A DNA stretch of 37,909 nt from Gymnopus androsaceus JB14 (taxonomy: Eukaryota; Basidiomycota; Agaricomycetes; Agaricales; Omphalotaceae), in contig ML769882.1 of NCBI GenBank assembly GCA_009733575.1, forward strand, positions 1-37,909. Direction: 5' to 3'. Each line of letters opens with the position of its first letter. Within the stretch, counting starts at the first letter, position 1. Position numbers and translations under genes: made by a program. Of this stretch, positions 19,086-29,587 are shown one piece after another. The notes under the pieces are model-generated. The model made no database searches. It saw only the letters and a list, made by a program, of their open reading frames with translations, and was not told the DNA's origin.

Positions 19086-22000
19086 TAACCTCAGAAACAA
19101 TTCATCAAGTTTGTTGCATGCTCAGTGCAAGACTGGGCTGCACATTATGCTGAATCTGATGATAACCAGCCCAATAATATCCACACTCTCACTGCTGCTG
19201 GTGATAGAATGGTTTTACTTCCTGTCTTTGACCAACATGGTGAGTATACTATAAAACTGTACATTAATTAAACATGTAGTAACTACTGAGTAACCATTCT
19301 TAGGTGTCTGCATTGGTTCACAGCTAGTATCCTCTGATACTACTATGCCTTCTCAGAGCCACAATGCCCAGCCTATACCAGTTGCAGGTACACAGCCCAA
19401 AAATAACAACATAGACTCCAAAAAAAATTGGACTGCTACAGTTCAACATGATATGACATGGCCAGCTAAGCTCACATCCTTCATTCCTTCTCATCCACAG
19501 CCAGAATCAGAGACCCGTTTTGATCAAGGAATTGTGTTTACTTCATTTGACAAGCTCAATGAAGGTGAATGGCCTGTATGGCCCAGTGGCCCATTTGCTC
19601 TTGATATTTCATACCAGGATTTTGAGGAAACCAGAAAGCTGCAGGTCCTTTGGGCTACACAAAGCAGTTCAGTAAATGGTGGAAAGGGTTCTTTTGAATC
19701 CCCTACTACTTTTGGAGGCAAAGTTTCTTGCCGGAAATGCTTGGGGGTTCTTCAGTGTACTGAGGACAGCTGTCCAGTAGTACTTCATTCAGTCACAGGT
19801 GGTCCAGCAAAAATTGAGGCACAATTAGCTTGTAAATGCCAATGTGGGGTAGACCTTAAGCACATTGAGTGTGCTTCTCAGTCAACAATTATTCAGTGGG
19901 GCCAAATTGGTGATGATATTTCAACAAGAAAGTACCGCTACATCAATGGTGCTAAACACAACCATAGCCGGTTCCCCAATCCAGCTCGGACCACAACTGC
20001 TGAGGACAAATGCTTTCAAGCAGCATATAAAGTCAGACCAAAGGCAACAGCTACACAGATGATGGTTGGTGCACCAACTATTGATGGATTCACACCTGGT
20101 GCCCCAGAACATGGACTAAAATTTTCCAATCCAGCATACACTGGCTACAGACTTCGCCGTGAAAAACAGAAAAGTGGAAATGGTCCAACTAGTGCTTTTG
20201 GGCATTTTGCACGCTTGAAGGAGTGGAAACAGCAACATCCAACTGTTCTCTGTGAAGATTACACAGACCATCAAATAAATTGCATATCTATACAGACTGA
20301 ATGGATGTGCAGTCAATCCCTTGGTGATCTTTCATTTGATGGACCTCTAAATGGGTTACTCTCTGATGCAGCTCATAAATACTGGGAGTCACCAGATGGA
20401 AAGCTAATTGTCACCTCAATTTTCAATAAGCTAATGCTCAAATGGGTTCCTGTTCTATTCACATACTCAGATGGTACTACAGCAGATCACTATGAATATC
20501 ACTTCCTTATTCTCATAAAATCAATTGTCAGGGAGGCTCAAGAAAAGAAGATTGATATTACTGATGAGATTTTTGCAATGGTTTGTTCTAAGTCAGCTTT
20601 CTAGATAAGTACAGAAGTACTAACCTATCTATTTATAATCTGTAGGTTGTTGATTTCAGTATACCCCAACGTCAGGGCTTTTCCAAAGCTTTTAAGCAGT
20701 TCTTTTTGGCCCAGGTGGATGATACTCGGACAGCTGATGAGCTTAATGCAGCTGTAAGTGGTCTATTGAAAGGATGTGAATATCACTACCAGAAGGCAGT
20801 AACTTGTCTTTCTCGCATGAGCAGTGTTATTCCATCTGGGGAGAAGTCTGACTTTTGCCTGAAATGTAAAAATCTTCTCACAGTTGGAGAGGAAGAATTC
20901 TTCCAGACAGTTGCAGATATCCGTAGAAAGTGGCCCCATACACAAACATGGATCAACTGGTGGCTAATCCCTGAGAATGCTCAAATGCTCTTCAATTGCA
21001 TGAAGCAAATGACCTCTACTCTTTCTGCCAAGCTTCCCAGTACAACAAATGCTGAAGAAGCAATGCATGCTACCATCTACCGTGGTGTTGGCAAAGGCCA
21101 TACACTCTTTGATGGCCTTGATGGCCTTCTTGCCATTGAGAAATATTACCGTCAACAATTTGAAGCTAAACAATGTATGTCTTTTTTTTGATATTAAGTG
21201 TGACTTTATACTCATTTAAGATGAAGTAATGGCTCCCATTGCATATCAGCCTGATGGTCTGACTACTCGAGCAAGGATCTTTGCAAAACATAATACTACT
21301 CATCCAGCATGCAAACATCCAACAGCAGAAAAGCAAAAGCATCTGACTGGAAGAGGAGAGGGTAATCCTCCAAAACCCAAATGAATTCAAAAGAGATCCA
21401 AGCAGCAATCTGATAAATCCAAACCTTCCACAACTCATAATTCCAAAATGGGGAAAAAGAATAATGCTCATGACTCTGAAAGCTATGAACCATCATCAGA
21501 TGAGGATTTGAATAGTCTACCTCCTCGCAAACGGACTCAGGTTTCAACTGTTATCTTATCATCAACAGATTCTGAGTCTGAAAATGAAATTGCAAATGCA
21601 TTGATGGATATATTGATGGATATAAACACTATTCCTGAAACTCCTTCTCCTTCTCCTAAAAAGACTCCAGAAGAAATGTTGGCTGCACAAGATTGACTTG
21701 GAAGTATGTCACCATCTAAAGTTCAATCTGCAAAAGTCAAGTTAGACTTTGGTGCTATTGATATAAAGCATATAAAGGAACTACCATGGGCAAAATGGTC
21801 TTACAACTCTTGCTGGTTAGATTCCAGCATGGAAGCCATTTGGGCAGCACTTGCATTTCATGGTGCATTTCCTGACTTTGAGAAGCTGATATCTGAGGAA
21901 GGACAGGCTCTCCAACCATGCCCCCTTTATTACTTGTACCTTGGTTTCAAATTCTGCCTAGAATATGGGCTTTCTGAATTCAAAGGCTCCAAACATGGTC

Positions 22001-23913
22001 AAGCAGAGCCATTGACACAAATCTGGGACAATTTTAGGAAGACACTTTTGAGAATTGGAGCAATAAATGGAGATATTGGATCTATGCAGGATAGCATTGT
22101 GAGTTTAATTTTGGATTGCATAATGTATATATTGAAATATTTTTAGGGCTGGTTAAATTTTGTTGTAAAGCCAAATTCACTTCCAGTCAATGATGATGGT
22201 GTTCAATTCTTCACCTTGCAGACACAGGATGTACAAGTCTGCCTTGCAGAAGATAAAAATCTCCATGTCCGTATACGGACTCACACAGAACCTGTTGGTT
22301 ATAGTCCAAGAGCACATTCATGGAAGTCCACAATGGAAGGTACAGAACTGGCTTGATTCTATGATATTATCCAAAAAGGCTTTCTCATCATTCCAACAAT
22401 TTCAAACTTGCTGGAGAAAGGTGTATGTCAAGGATTACATTAGTGAGAAAGATTCTTGTTCTGGAAGATGCATACAGACAAACTTTACATGCAACCTTCC
22501 AGTTATATGGACTATCTGACCTGACATTTCTGATGGAAAATATTGGGACTTTCCTCTCCAGCTGTTCCCACTTAGTAAAGTGGAAGCACAGAAAAATCAG
22601 GTTGTTTATGAGCTTGTTGCCCACATATATCACTCTGATGATCATTTTATTACTTCTACTATCATTCCCACTACCCAACATACCTGAGCTGTCTTTGTAC
22701 ATGATGGCATTCAACATAATGGATATAGCCAGATACTACCTGGGAATGTTTCTGAGTTAATGGCTGGTACCTTTCCACAATGTCCAACTGGTTACTATCC
22801 TCATGCAGCCATTTATAAGCTCAAAGGTGGGCTAGGAGCACAAAAATGCTTTCAGCAAGTCCTGGAAGCTAAATCCAAGTCAATGACAGAAATCAATCTG
22901 CAACAGGATTTAACTGGAACTCTAGATAGTACAAAATGGGCAGTCAATGTTGGGCATACTGGGCACTCCCATGACTATAACTTAATTCCAGACTATGACT
23001 TCACAACTACCAAACTAGGGGCTATTATCAAAAAAACAAATTAGCCGTGGTCTCAAAACAGCAGAGACTCAAGAGGTCATTGATGTTGACTTTGTTATGG
23101 GAGAAGAAACAGAATTTCCGTCTAATATCATTGAGGAATCTGAAAGCATTGATGAGATGATCCTGGATACACTAAACACAAAATCAAATGCTCATTTGGT
23201 GACCCACTTTCCCTCTGAGTCAGAGACAGGTCTTTTTCCTGCTGCTAGTTCTCCATTATGTTCTGCTGTTGAGTCTGACAGTTCACCACCCCCATCTTCA
23301 CCCCAACATGTACTCTGTAGATGTGGAGTTGAGTCAGATGGCTACCGAGAAGCCATAGAGCAGAGCACTATTCAATGCAGTCTTTGTTCAAATTACACTC
23401 ATGCTTCTTGCATTACTTTGCGGTTCTCTGATGACATTCCAGAAACATTTAAGTGTCATCACCATGGTAGTTCCCTTCATGAATTTAGTGACTTCATTAC
23501 AAAGCTTCCAAGGCTAAGGAAACAGATGTTCAATACAGTATCTAAGCATCTCTTGTAAGTGCAATATCCAGTCTTTAGTTTTGAAACAACTAATATTTAC
23601 ATATTTAGTCCTGGCAAGGGAGTTTTAGTCAAGCAAGATACTGTATACTATTATCCAGGCTGTCTAATCTCTTGGGATGAACACTCATTGACATGGACTA
23701 TTCAGATGTGGCGAGGTATTCAGAATGAGCTTGCAAACAAGATCCTTCATGATGTCCCTGTTTCAAATATTGTGGATGGCCTGTGGCAAGATGATAAGGG
23801 GCATTGAAAGATTCAGGTATGTTTAACTTTGATTCACAATCATACTAAAGTAACTAAATGATATTGAACATAGCTTGGAAAATATATCCGGCCATTGGAA
23901 GATAGGGCCAATA
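19086..23913 (+). pseudogene. Composite transposase gene: GCM finger, MULE transposase, USP-like, PHD and BAH-like modules (5' truncated)
   Basis: One long multi-exon gene can be followed. 19089-19238 encodes QFIKFVACSVQDWAAHYAES and joins, via an intron near 19239-19302, to a long exon ending at 20580. That exon has a GCM/WRKY-type zinc finger (CRKCLGVLQC...CKCQCG...HIEC...HNH) and the start of a MULE transposase (LLSDAAHKYWE). Introns at 20581-20645 (TACTAAC branch point) and 21175-21220 lead to VVDFSIPQRQGF and TTNAEEAMH. After a Ser/Pro linker with TGA stops at 21382 and 21694 comes a ubiquitin-protease-like Cys box (YNSCWLDSSMEAIW), an intron near 22099-22146, frame disruptions near 22360 and a His-side region (VHDGIQHNGY). 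A PHD finger (23310-23470) and, after intron 23555-23608, a BAH-like stretch (GKGVLVKQDTVYYYPG) follow. It ends where the dispersed repeat begins. Confidence 0.75.
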
Positions 23914-24017
23914 GGAGTGAGAGCAAAGTAACTTATTTCGCTAACTTATTTAACTTATTTCAATTCAATCAAGTTAACTTATTTTTTCCCACACTTACGA
24001 ACTTTACTTAGTGAACA
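23914..24017 (+). repeat. Dispersed repeat, copy 3
   Basis: This copy matches 342-445 in reverse complement. It interrupts the last visible exon of the MULE composite gene (coding ...LGKYIRPLEDRA stops here). Confidence 0.85.
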
Positions 24018-24090
24018 TCAATTTACTTGGCGAATCCATTACGGCATATTTAACATCAACTTCATAAATCAAACATTCTGTACGCTGTGA

Positions 24091-24542
24091 CAGGCCCCCG
24101 GTCACTTACGCCTATGTCGCTCCGGAATAGAGTAAATCAAGGAGAAAATTTCGTGTTTTTGGGTCCCGAATATAGAGTAAATCAGGCCCTGAAAGCCTCA
24201 AGTCGGTACCACATAGAGTAAAATGGGTGGAGCCAGTGAAATTTAGCTGTACCGGACTGACATAATCCATGGAAGATACGACTTTTTTCTCCCATTAACG
24301 TGACACGTCCAAGTTCTGAATGTCCAGTCAAAGGCAGAAGACCTGAACAAAAACTTTCTGGTGGACTGGATTGGTGTTGGAAAGAGCTACCAGAAAAAAA
24401 TAGTAGGGAAATTTTGATTATAGGTCCGTCATAGAGTAAAACAGCGGTCTGAGACCCGATTTTTGTGGATTTTCATAGAGTAAATCAGAGTAAATTTTTG
24501 GAAACAGGCGGACCGACATATGGGTGAGTGACTGGGGGCCTG
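24091..24542. mobile_element. 452-bp MITE with subterminal ATAGAGTAAA motifs
   Basis: Terminal inverted repeats of about 34 bp: the left end CAGGCCCCCGGTCACTTACG pairs with the reverse complement of the right end, CAGGCCCCCAGTCACTCACC, and on through TATGTCG-TCCG. The hexamer CTGTGA flanks both sides (24085-24090 and 24543-24548). The word ATAGAGTAAA or a near match occurs at 24127, 24172, 24213, 24431 and 24475, all in the same orientation and clustered near the two ends. CAGG-type ends suggest a hAT-like relative, although hAT elements usually duplicate 8 bp. No coding capacity. Confidence 0.85.
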
Positions 24543-24548
24543 CTGTGA

Positions 24549-25577
24549 CCTGTGCTGCTGCTCGCTGTTAGTAGCCTTAAGTTATGTATGACTTACATGG
24601 TTATGCATTAACATGTGGTCCTCATCAATAGATGTTGTGTTACCATTAGTCACATTACTTTGTCGATGGATTGTTTGGAATGGTGGTATGCCCATCACAA
24701 GCAGTTACCGAACCTTTACCATTTTACTTCCAACATTTATTATATTCGAAACCATCCCTTGAGCATTGAATGAAGTATAAGAGTGTTCCCATCTAAGCTT
24801 GTGAGCTACAAGTCACGTTTGAAATTAGCTCCAGAGTTTAGCACTGTACCCATGTATGGTCATGACCATCTAAACACATTTGTGTTATGAGATGGGAGGA
24901 CCATGACCATCCCGGGTTCCACATCATTGTTAATGGAGAGGGAATAGGACCCGTCATTGACTGTACTGTAGACTCGGACAGTGGGACAGTAACACTTCAT
25001 TAAGAGTGATTTGTACAGAGTACATTCAGTGGGCGCTGATACATCAGAAATTCGTGGGACTCGGCTTCCACCTGCTGGAGATGAACCAGAAGATCCGGAA
25101 AACTCAGTGGATGGACAGGGTATGGGTTACGTTCATTCCATTATATGAGGATGGTAAAGCTTCAGCAATTATTGCTTCGCTGAGTCTCCGTGCCATTGCT
25201 CAAGTGTTAACCAGAGAATGATGTTCCAGTGAGAATTAGTGATCATGAAGCTTGTCTGTGGATAACAGAGAGATTAGCGAATGGACATGCAGTTGTTTTT
25301 GGAACCAAGACCCACTCGAGCAAGTTGTACGACAATCTGGACATTATGACCAGCGTAAGGCTGCGTAGTTTCAGTGTAGGAAACACCGTCAGCAGGGGGA
25401 GAAGATCGTGCCAGTCTTGCGCTTGGATATGTAAGGGCTGCTTTTCCGATGTCAAAATCAGCTCGGCGAAGGACCTCTCTATTAGATCTGTAGCAGACAG
25501 CAAGAGCTGCGGCTCCCGAAAGCCTAAGGCTGCAAATATTGGAAGGGTAGTCAGAATATTTGGACCAGAAGTCCACT
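24549..25577. other. Stretch without recognisable gene
   Basis: Open frames of 71-135 codons occur (for example 25229-25636 on plus, and 25243-25581 and 25274-25576 on minus), but they overlap one another on opposite strands and none has a domain I recognise. It may include decayed 3' sequence of the minus-strand gene that follows. Confidence 0.5.
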
Positions 25578-26968
25578 TCATTCCATACTCACATATACTC
25601 TTGAAAGGTGCCTGGGTAAGTATTCTTGGTTGGTGAGCTGGCCAAAGTTCTTTCTGTCAGCAGATTCTTTGAGGAGGGCTGCTGCTGCTGCTGCGCGACG
25701 TTCTTTGGCGGTGGGGAGATCAGATTTCTTGCGGTGTTTGGTGGGGCTGGGGCTGGTGGATGAGTTGAAGTTGATGTTGAGACCGAGGCTTTCATTGGGA
25801 TCAGTTGGGACTTTGAGCAGAATGCAGCCTTTACCTTTGATTTCGATGGGGTATAGACGCGATATGGTTGAATCTAGGTTGGAGTTTTGGTCCTGAGCTC
25901 GAAACGCATCCAACCTCTTTCTCTTCCTCAGTTCCTTCTCTGTCGGAGGAGGAGGGTCCTGGTGGTGATGTGCCAAGCTATGGTGATGCTGAGCTTCTTC
26001 GAGGTGAGCAACGACGTTGACTGGTGCTCCAGTTTTGGAAGATACGACTATTGGTTGTGGTTACCTCACCCATTCTGCTGCTTTCTACAAGGGTCCATTG
26101 TTAAATAGATGTTTTAACCAGAAAGAAGGAAAAAGAACTTACATATCTACCATATCCCCCCGCCATTAAACTCTCTTCGAAACTCTCCTCGCTTGTCTCC
26201 TGGAAAAGCTTTATCCTTCTTCCTTTCATGGGACTGTCTGTGATTCCTATTGAGCTGAACCTATCCCCATCCTGCGGCTCATCCAAATCCATCAAATCCA
26301 CTGAGGCCCACTTGAGATACTCTGGCCTTCAATTCTCCAGCTCATCATGCTGGGCTTGTATGGCGTTATGGATGCGGTCTAGTTCACCTCCGGTACTGAC
26401 GGGAGGTGGCATAGTAGAGGCGCGAGGTGTAGCAGGCATGGTAGTAGATGAAGATTTGGCGACAAATGGAGACGATAGCCAAGAGCAAGAGGTGTGCTGT
26501 TCATCGGGTGAAGGTGAATGAGTCTGCGTTTTGCGAGGAGGGATGGTTTGGATTAGAGAGTCCATTGCATTTGAAGAGATTATCATTCTAGGGGTTGAAG
26601 GGGGGTTGCTATCGGGAGCACAATGGTCAGTGCTTGAATTTAAAGCAAGCAGTGAAAAAACCTGCTTGGTACGGTTATGTACATCAAGACGACTAGCAAC
26701 AGGACTATATAGACAATAATGTTAGCCAGTTTGCAGGTAGTAGTCCGGCAGAAACACACCTCGATTCTGGAGTCATCATAAGCTGGGACCGTTTTGGCGT
26801 GGTTTCCTCAGGACCCAGAGGATTGCTTGAGACCAAGGAGGATTGGGAAGAAGTGGTTGTTTTTATGAAAGAATGAGAGCTGATAAAGGAGTTTAAGCAT
26901 ATGAAGATAAAGTAAAAGATGCAGGTCCCACATTTGCATATGAGAGACAGGAGATTCAGGGTCTGCAT
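25578..26968 (-). pseudogene. Decayed intron-containing basidiomycete gene, Ser/Pro-rich protein of unknown function
   Basis: Exons read downward as about 26968-26760, 26704-26143 and 26084-25578, with introns 26705-26759 (55 nt) and 26085-26142 (58 nt), both GT-AG. The splice joins keep one frame: ...LMMTPES|SPVASRLDVHN... and ...MAGGYGRY|KAAEWVR.... The protein is low-complexity with TP/SP motifs (possible phosphorylation sites), then KGRRIKLFQETSEESFEES and a basic PTEKELRKRKRLDAF. Two nonsense codons break it: TGA at 26329-26331 (expected Arg in the ELE-RRPEYL context) and TAA at 26061-26063 (expected Gln). It looks like a conserved fungal nuclear-type protein, but I cannot name it. The 5' end is missing and the 3' end is uncertain. 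Confidence 0.55.
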
Positions 26969-27353
26969 TCATCAGTCCAGGGACGTAGTTTGCAAGGTTA
27001 TTAGGACTACAGTATGAGTGGTTGATTAGGTGGATTCAGCTAATAGAAATATTGATATGATATGTACCTCTGAGGAGCCGAAAGATGATTTGCAATGAGT
27101 CCCGGTTGTTCGCTGCTTCCAGTAATATGAGTACAACTTTGATTTGACCTACGTATGAGTATACCTGGATAAGCCAGTATTGGCAGGACTCTCCATAGCC
27201 AAAGTAGGGCTTTTTCTGGGGGTACGAGGTTTGTTCGACATTCAGTGTTTCGTTATTATATCTATGTTTTGTTTCGGTTTGGTTTCGCAGAGAAGAAAGT
27301 TCAGGTTGAAGGAGGTTTCACAAGGAGATAATAAAGCCCGTATCTGTATACAA
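26969..27353. other. Stretch without recognisable gene
   Basis: No ORF with a recognisable motif and no repeat noticed. Confidence 0.5.
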
Positions 27354-27771
27354 GGATATACAAGATGGATAACACACTGTATTTCAAATTATTTGAGATG
27401 CAAGGTGCGCAAAATTTCAGGCCTGCACTCCGCTCCGCTCCCCTCCCTCACTGTGCTCGGGGAGTCATCAGTGGGCACTCTAAAGCTTCATTTTGCGCAG
27501 GAAAAATGTCCTCAAGCCCTTTGGGCAACCCTAACCCGTAACCTAGCGCGTTCAGTGCCCCAACCCCGAACCTAACCAGCTAGACTTAGCCCTAACGGCG
27601 GCACAGCCTATGGCCACGAATTAATGCCTCAGGGACTCTTAAGACCACAATCTTAGATAAACATGTGCCCTCAGATGCAACACACCTGGTATCCTAATGT
27701 GTTGTATTTTGAAGGTGTGTTGCATCTGAGGTTATTTGAAATAGGGTGTATGTTATCCATCTTGTCAATCC
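27354..27771. mobile_element. Fold-back MITE-like element with nested hairpin
   Basis: GGATATACAAGATGGATAAC at the left and GGATTGACAAGATGGATAAC (reverse complement of the right end) match, and the pairing continues to TATTTCAAAT, about 44 bp in all with a few mismatches. The centre is GC-rich and carries a second inverted pair (TGCGCAAAAT...ATTTTGCGCA). I found no target duplication. Confidence 0.65.
27669..27731. repeat. Perfect 19-bp inverted repeat
   Basis: CCTCAGATGCAACACACCT (27669-27687) and its exact complement (27713-27731) are separated by 25 bp, making a strong hairpin inside the fold-back element. Confidence 0.95.
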
Positions 27772-28195
27772 CGTCTGTGCCATATACAGGGTGAAGAGGT
27801 AGAGGAAAAAAAGGAGGAAAATGCTAACAAGATGATGGAAGCGCTAAAGAGAAGATGAAACTGAACCAAAAAAATTTTTTTACCCCTTTCGTCAGTTGAA
27901 TCGTGACCGCGATAGACTCTGATACACCCAAGTGCTGTTCTTGAGTAGCTGGGTGACCTTGCCTTGAATAAAATGAAAGTCAATTTTATTAAGAACTAGT
28001 TCTTTAGGAACATATGTTATTCTGTCAAAGTATCTTTCCTTTATTGTTAACGATATTATTAGGGACGGTCAAAGTGGATGGGAATAAACCCGCAGAAATA
28101 TTAAAATAATTCTTCCTGAAATGAAATTTCTGTGGCCAACGACTGACCGCCCCATTTGTGATCTTGCTGAATGAGCTCGCTGAAACTTGCTGAAT
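27772..28195. other. Stretch without recognisable gene
   Basis: AT-rich, with one 72-codon minus-strand frame lacking a motif. Nothing else is seen. Confidence 0.5.
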
Positions 28196-28256
28196 GAATA
28201 AATTTTATTTGTCATCAGACTTGAATAAATTTTATTTGTCATCAGACTTGAATAAA
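28196..28256. repeat. 27-bp tandem repeat, two copies plus a partial
   Basis: GAATAAATTTTATTTGTCAT followed by CAGACTT is repeated exactly at 28196-28222 and 28223-28249, then restarts as GAATAAA. It lies about 130 bp upstream of the Copia-3 LTR. Confidence 0.95.
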
Positions 28257-28384
28257 GTGTTCAGCGGCTGAATGCTGTTTCAGCGACTATCCAGCTGCTG
28301 AATGCAGAATCAGAAAATAAAATAAAACAATCAAATTTAATGATTTCTGCACAACTTTCTGTAAAGTTGTTTTGCGGTTCTTTC

Positions 28385-28824
28385 TGTTGAAAGATACGCT
28401 CACAATCATGGACACATGATCAGGTACTTTGTACCGTGATATTCAACATTGGCTTACCGATCACCAAAATCACATTCCTATGTGTTGATATCATTTGATT
28501 AATGTCATTCACTATTTACATACATGTGATTATAGCTATGATATCAACTGCTGATGTATATACATACATCACATTATAGGGACCATTTTCCGCATGGACA
28601 CTTACCAATACTGTACCTATTATTAGATTTAGGGTACTGTACAGTTTTACAGATATTTAGTATATAAGCTGTAGTAGTTTACCTGTAGTCCCCATTGCTC
28701 TGCATACTACTGCTTCACTGTCCTCATTGACAATACATAACTCTCTCACAACTGTTCCATCTCTCAAGCTCTACACTTAGTTAGTAATGTGATTTCACCA
28801 TTTGGTCTCACTTGCTGTTCAACA
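28385..28824 (+). repeat. Copia-3 5' LTR
   Basis: This 440-bp repeat runs from TGTTGAAAGATACGC to TGTTCAACA. It contains a TATA box (TATATAAGC near 28661) and an imperfect palindrome around TGATGTATATACATACATCA. The first 116 bp recur at 34990-35105. Confidence 0.92.
28661..28669 (+). promoter_or_regulatory. TATA box of the Copia-3 5' LTR
   Basis: TATATAAGC lies about 155 bp before the LTR end, in a position expected for a retroelement promoter; downstream sequence is pyrimidine-rich. Confidence 0.55.
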
Positions 28825-28837
28825 GGTTATGGGCCCC
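28825..28837 (+). other. Copia-3 primer-binding site
   Basis: GGTTATGGGCCCC follows the 5' LTR directly and is identical over 13 bases to the Copia-2 site. It complements the internal anticodon arm of initiator tRNA-Met, as in Drosophila copia. Confidence 0.85.
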
Positions 28838-29587
28838 GAGTCTGTTCAACAAAGGTCTTACAACCATTGCAACTTTGTCAAATGGTTGATCATGTTAACA
28901 AACGATTCTGGTTGCTCTTAACCAAGTGTATTAGAAAGTTCAAGCTTGTGGTACATTGGTTTGGTAGCAAGGTAAAACTTGCGATCGCTTTCCTTTCCTC
29001 TTCCGAGAAGAATGCTGAAAATATAAGGCTTCTTCTGTTCACGCTAATCATATATATTGTATATACACAGGCACTCCACGATGAACAAACTTTTGATCGT
29101 TTCAATTCACTGTGAGCAATTTAGGGGCCAATTCCCCTTCCCAGGTAGACTTCTGCTGCTATGTGAATAATCAAAAGCATATGCGCGTAGGCTGGGCAAA
29201 TGCGAACACGTGTGAGATCTCTTGGCCTCCTACTGTATTCATTCCCCCATATTGCCTTAAGTCCCTTAAACACCTATTAGAATGATTGTACACCTTAAAT
29301 GTGCAAAATCAATCTTAATTGATCTTTCAGCACTTTCGGTAGAACATCAAACAAACGGTTTTCAATTGGCATATGGTTTTAGTACATAGCCTTTTATGAA
29401 CACTTGCCAATGCTGATAGGAATGATCAGATTGGAGATGGAAACATGGATGGAATTAAAATGCAATCAACACCTAACACTAAGTCAATGGGTAAAAGACA
29501 CGTTGGATAGATTCAATGTTCATAACTGAATCATGCACTTCTTAATTGAATGTTGCTGACTTCTTTTTATAGAACTCTTATCAAACA
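28838..29587 (+). other. Copia-3 leader, non-coding
   Basis: About 750 bp separates the primer-binding site from the gag Met. An ORF crosses from the LTR to 29115 but has no recognisable domain. Longer than the leader of Copia-1 or Copia-2 (both near 60-110 bp); it may contain an insertion or packaging sequence. Confidence 0.5.

Noticed and set aside
19086..21696. KDZ (Kyakuja-Dileera-Zisupton) transposase
   Set aside because: The GCM-type finger and MULE-like motifs fit better, and I see none of the motifs I associate with KDZ transposases.
25229..25636. 135-codon plus-strand ORF as a gene
   Set aside because: It overlaps two minus-strand frames, has no recognisable motif, and may be antisense to decayed 3' sequence of the neighbouring gene.
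27526..27600. Telomere-like CCCTAAC words
   Set aside because: CCCTAAC occurs only as isolated words in a GC-rich stretch inside a fold-back element; there is no tandem array, so this is not a telomere or telomeric relic that I can support.
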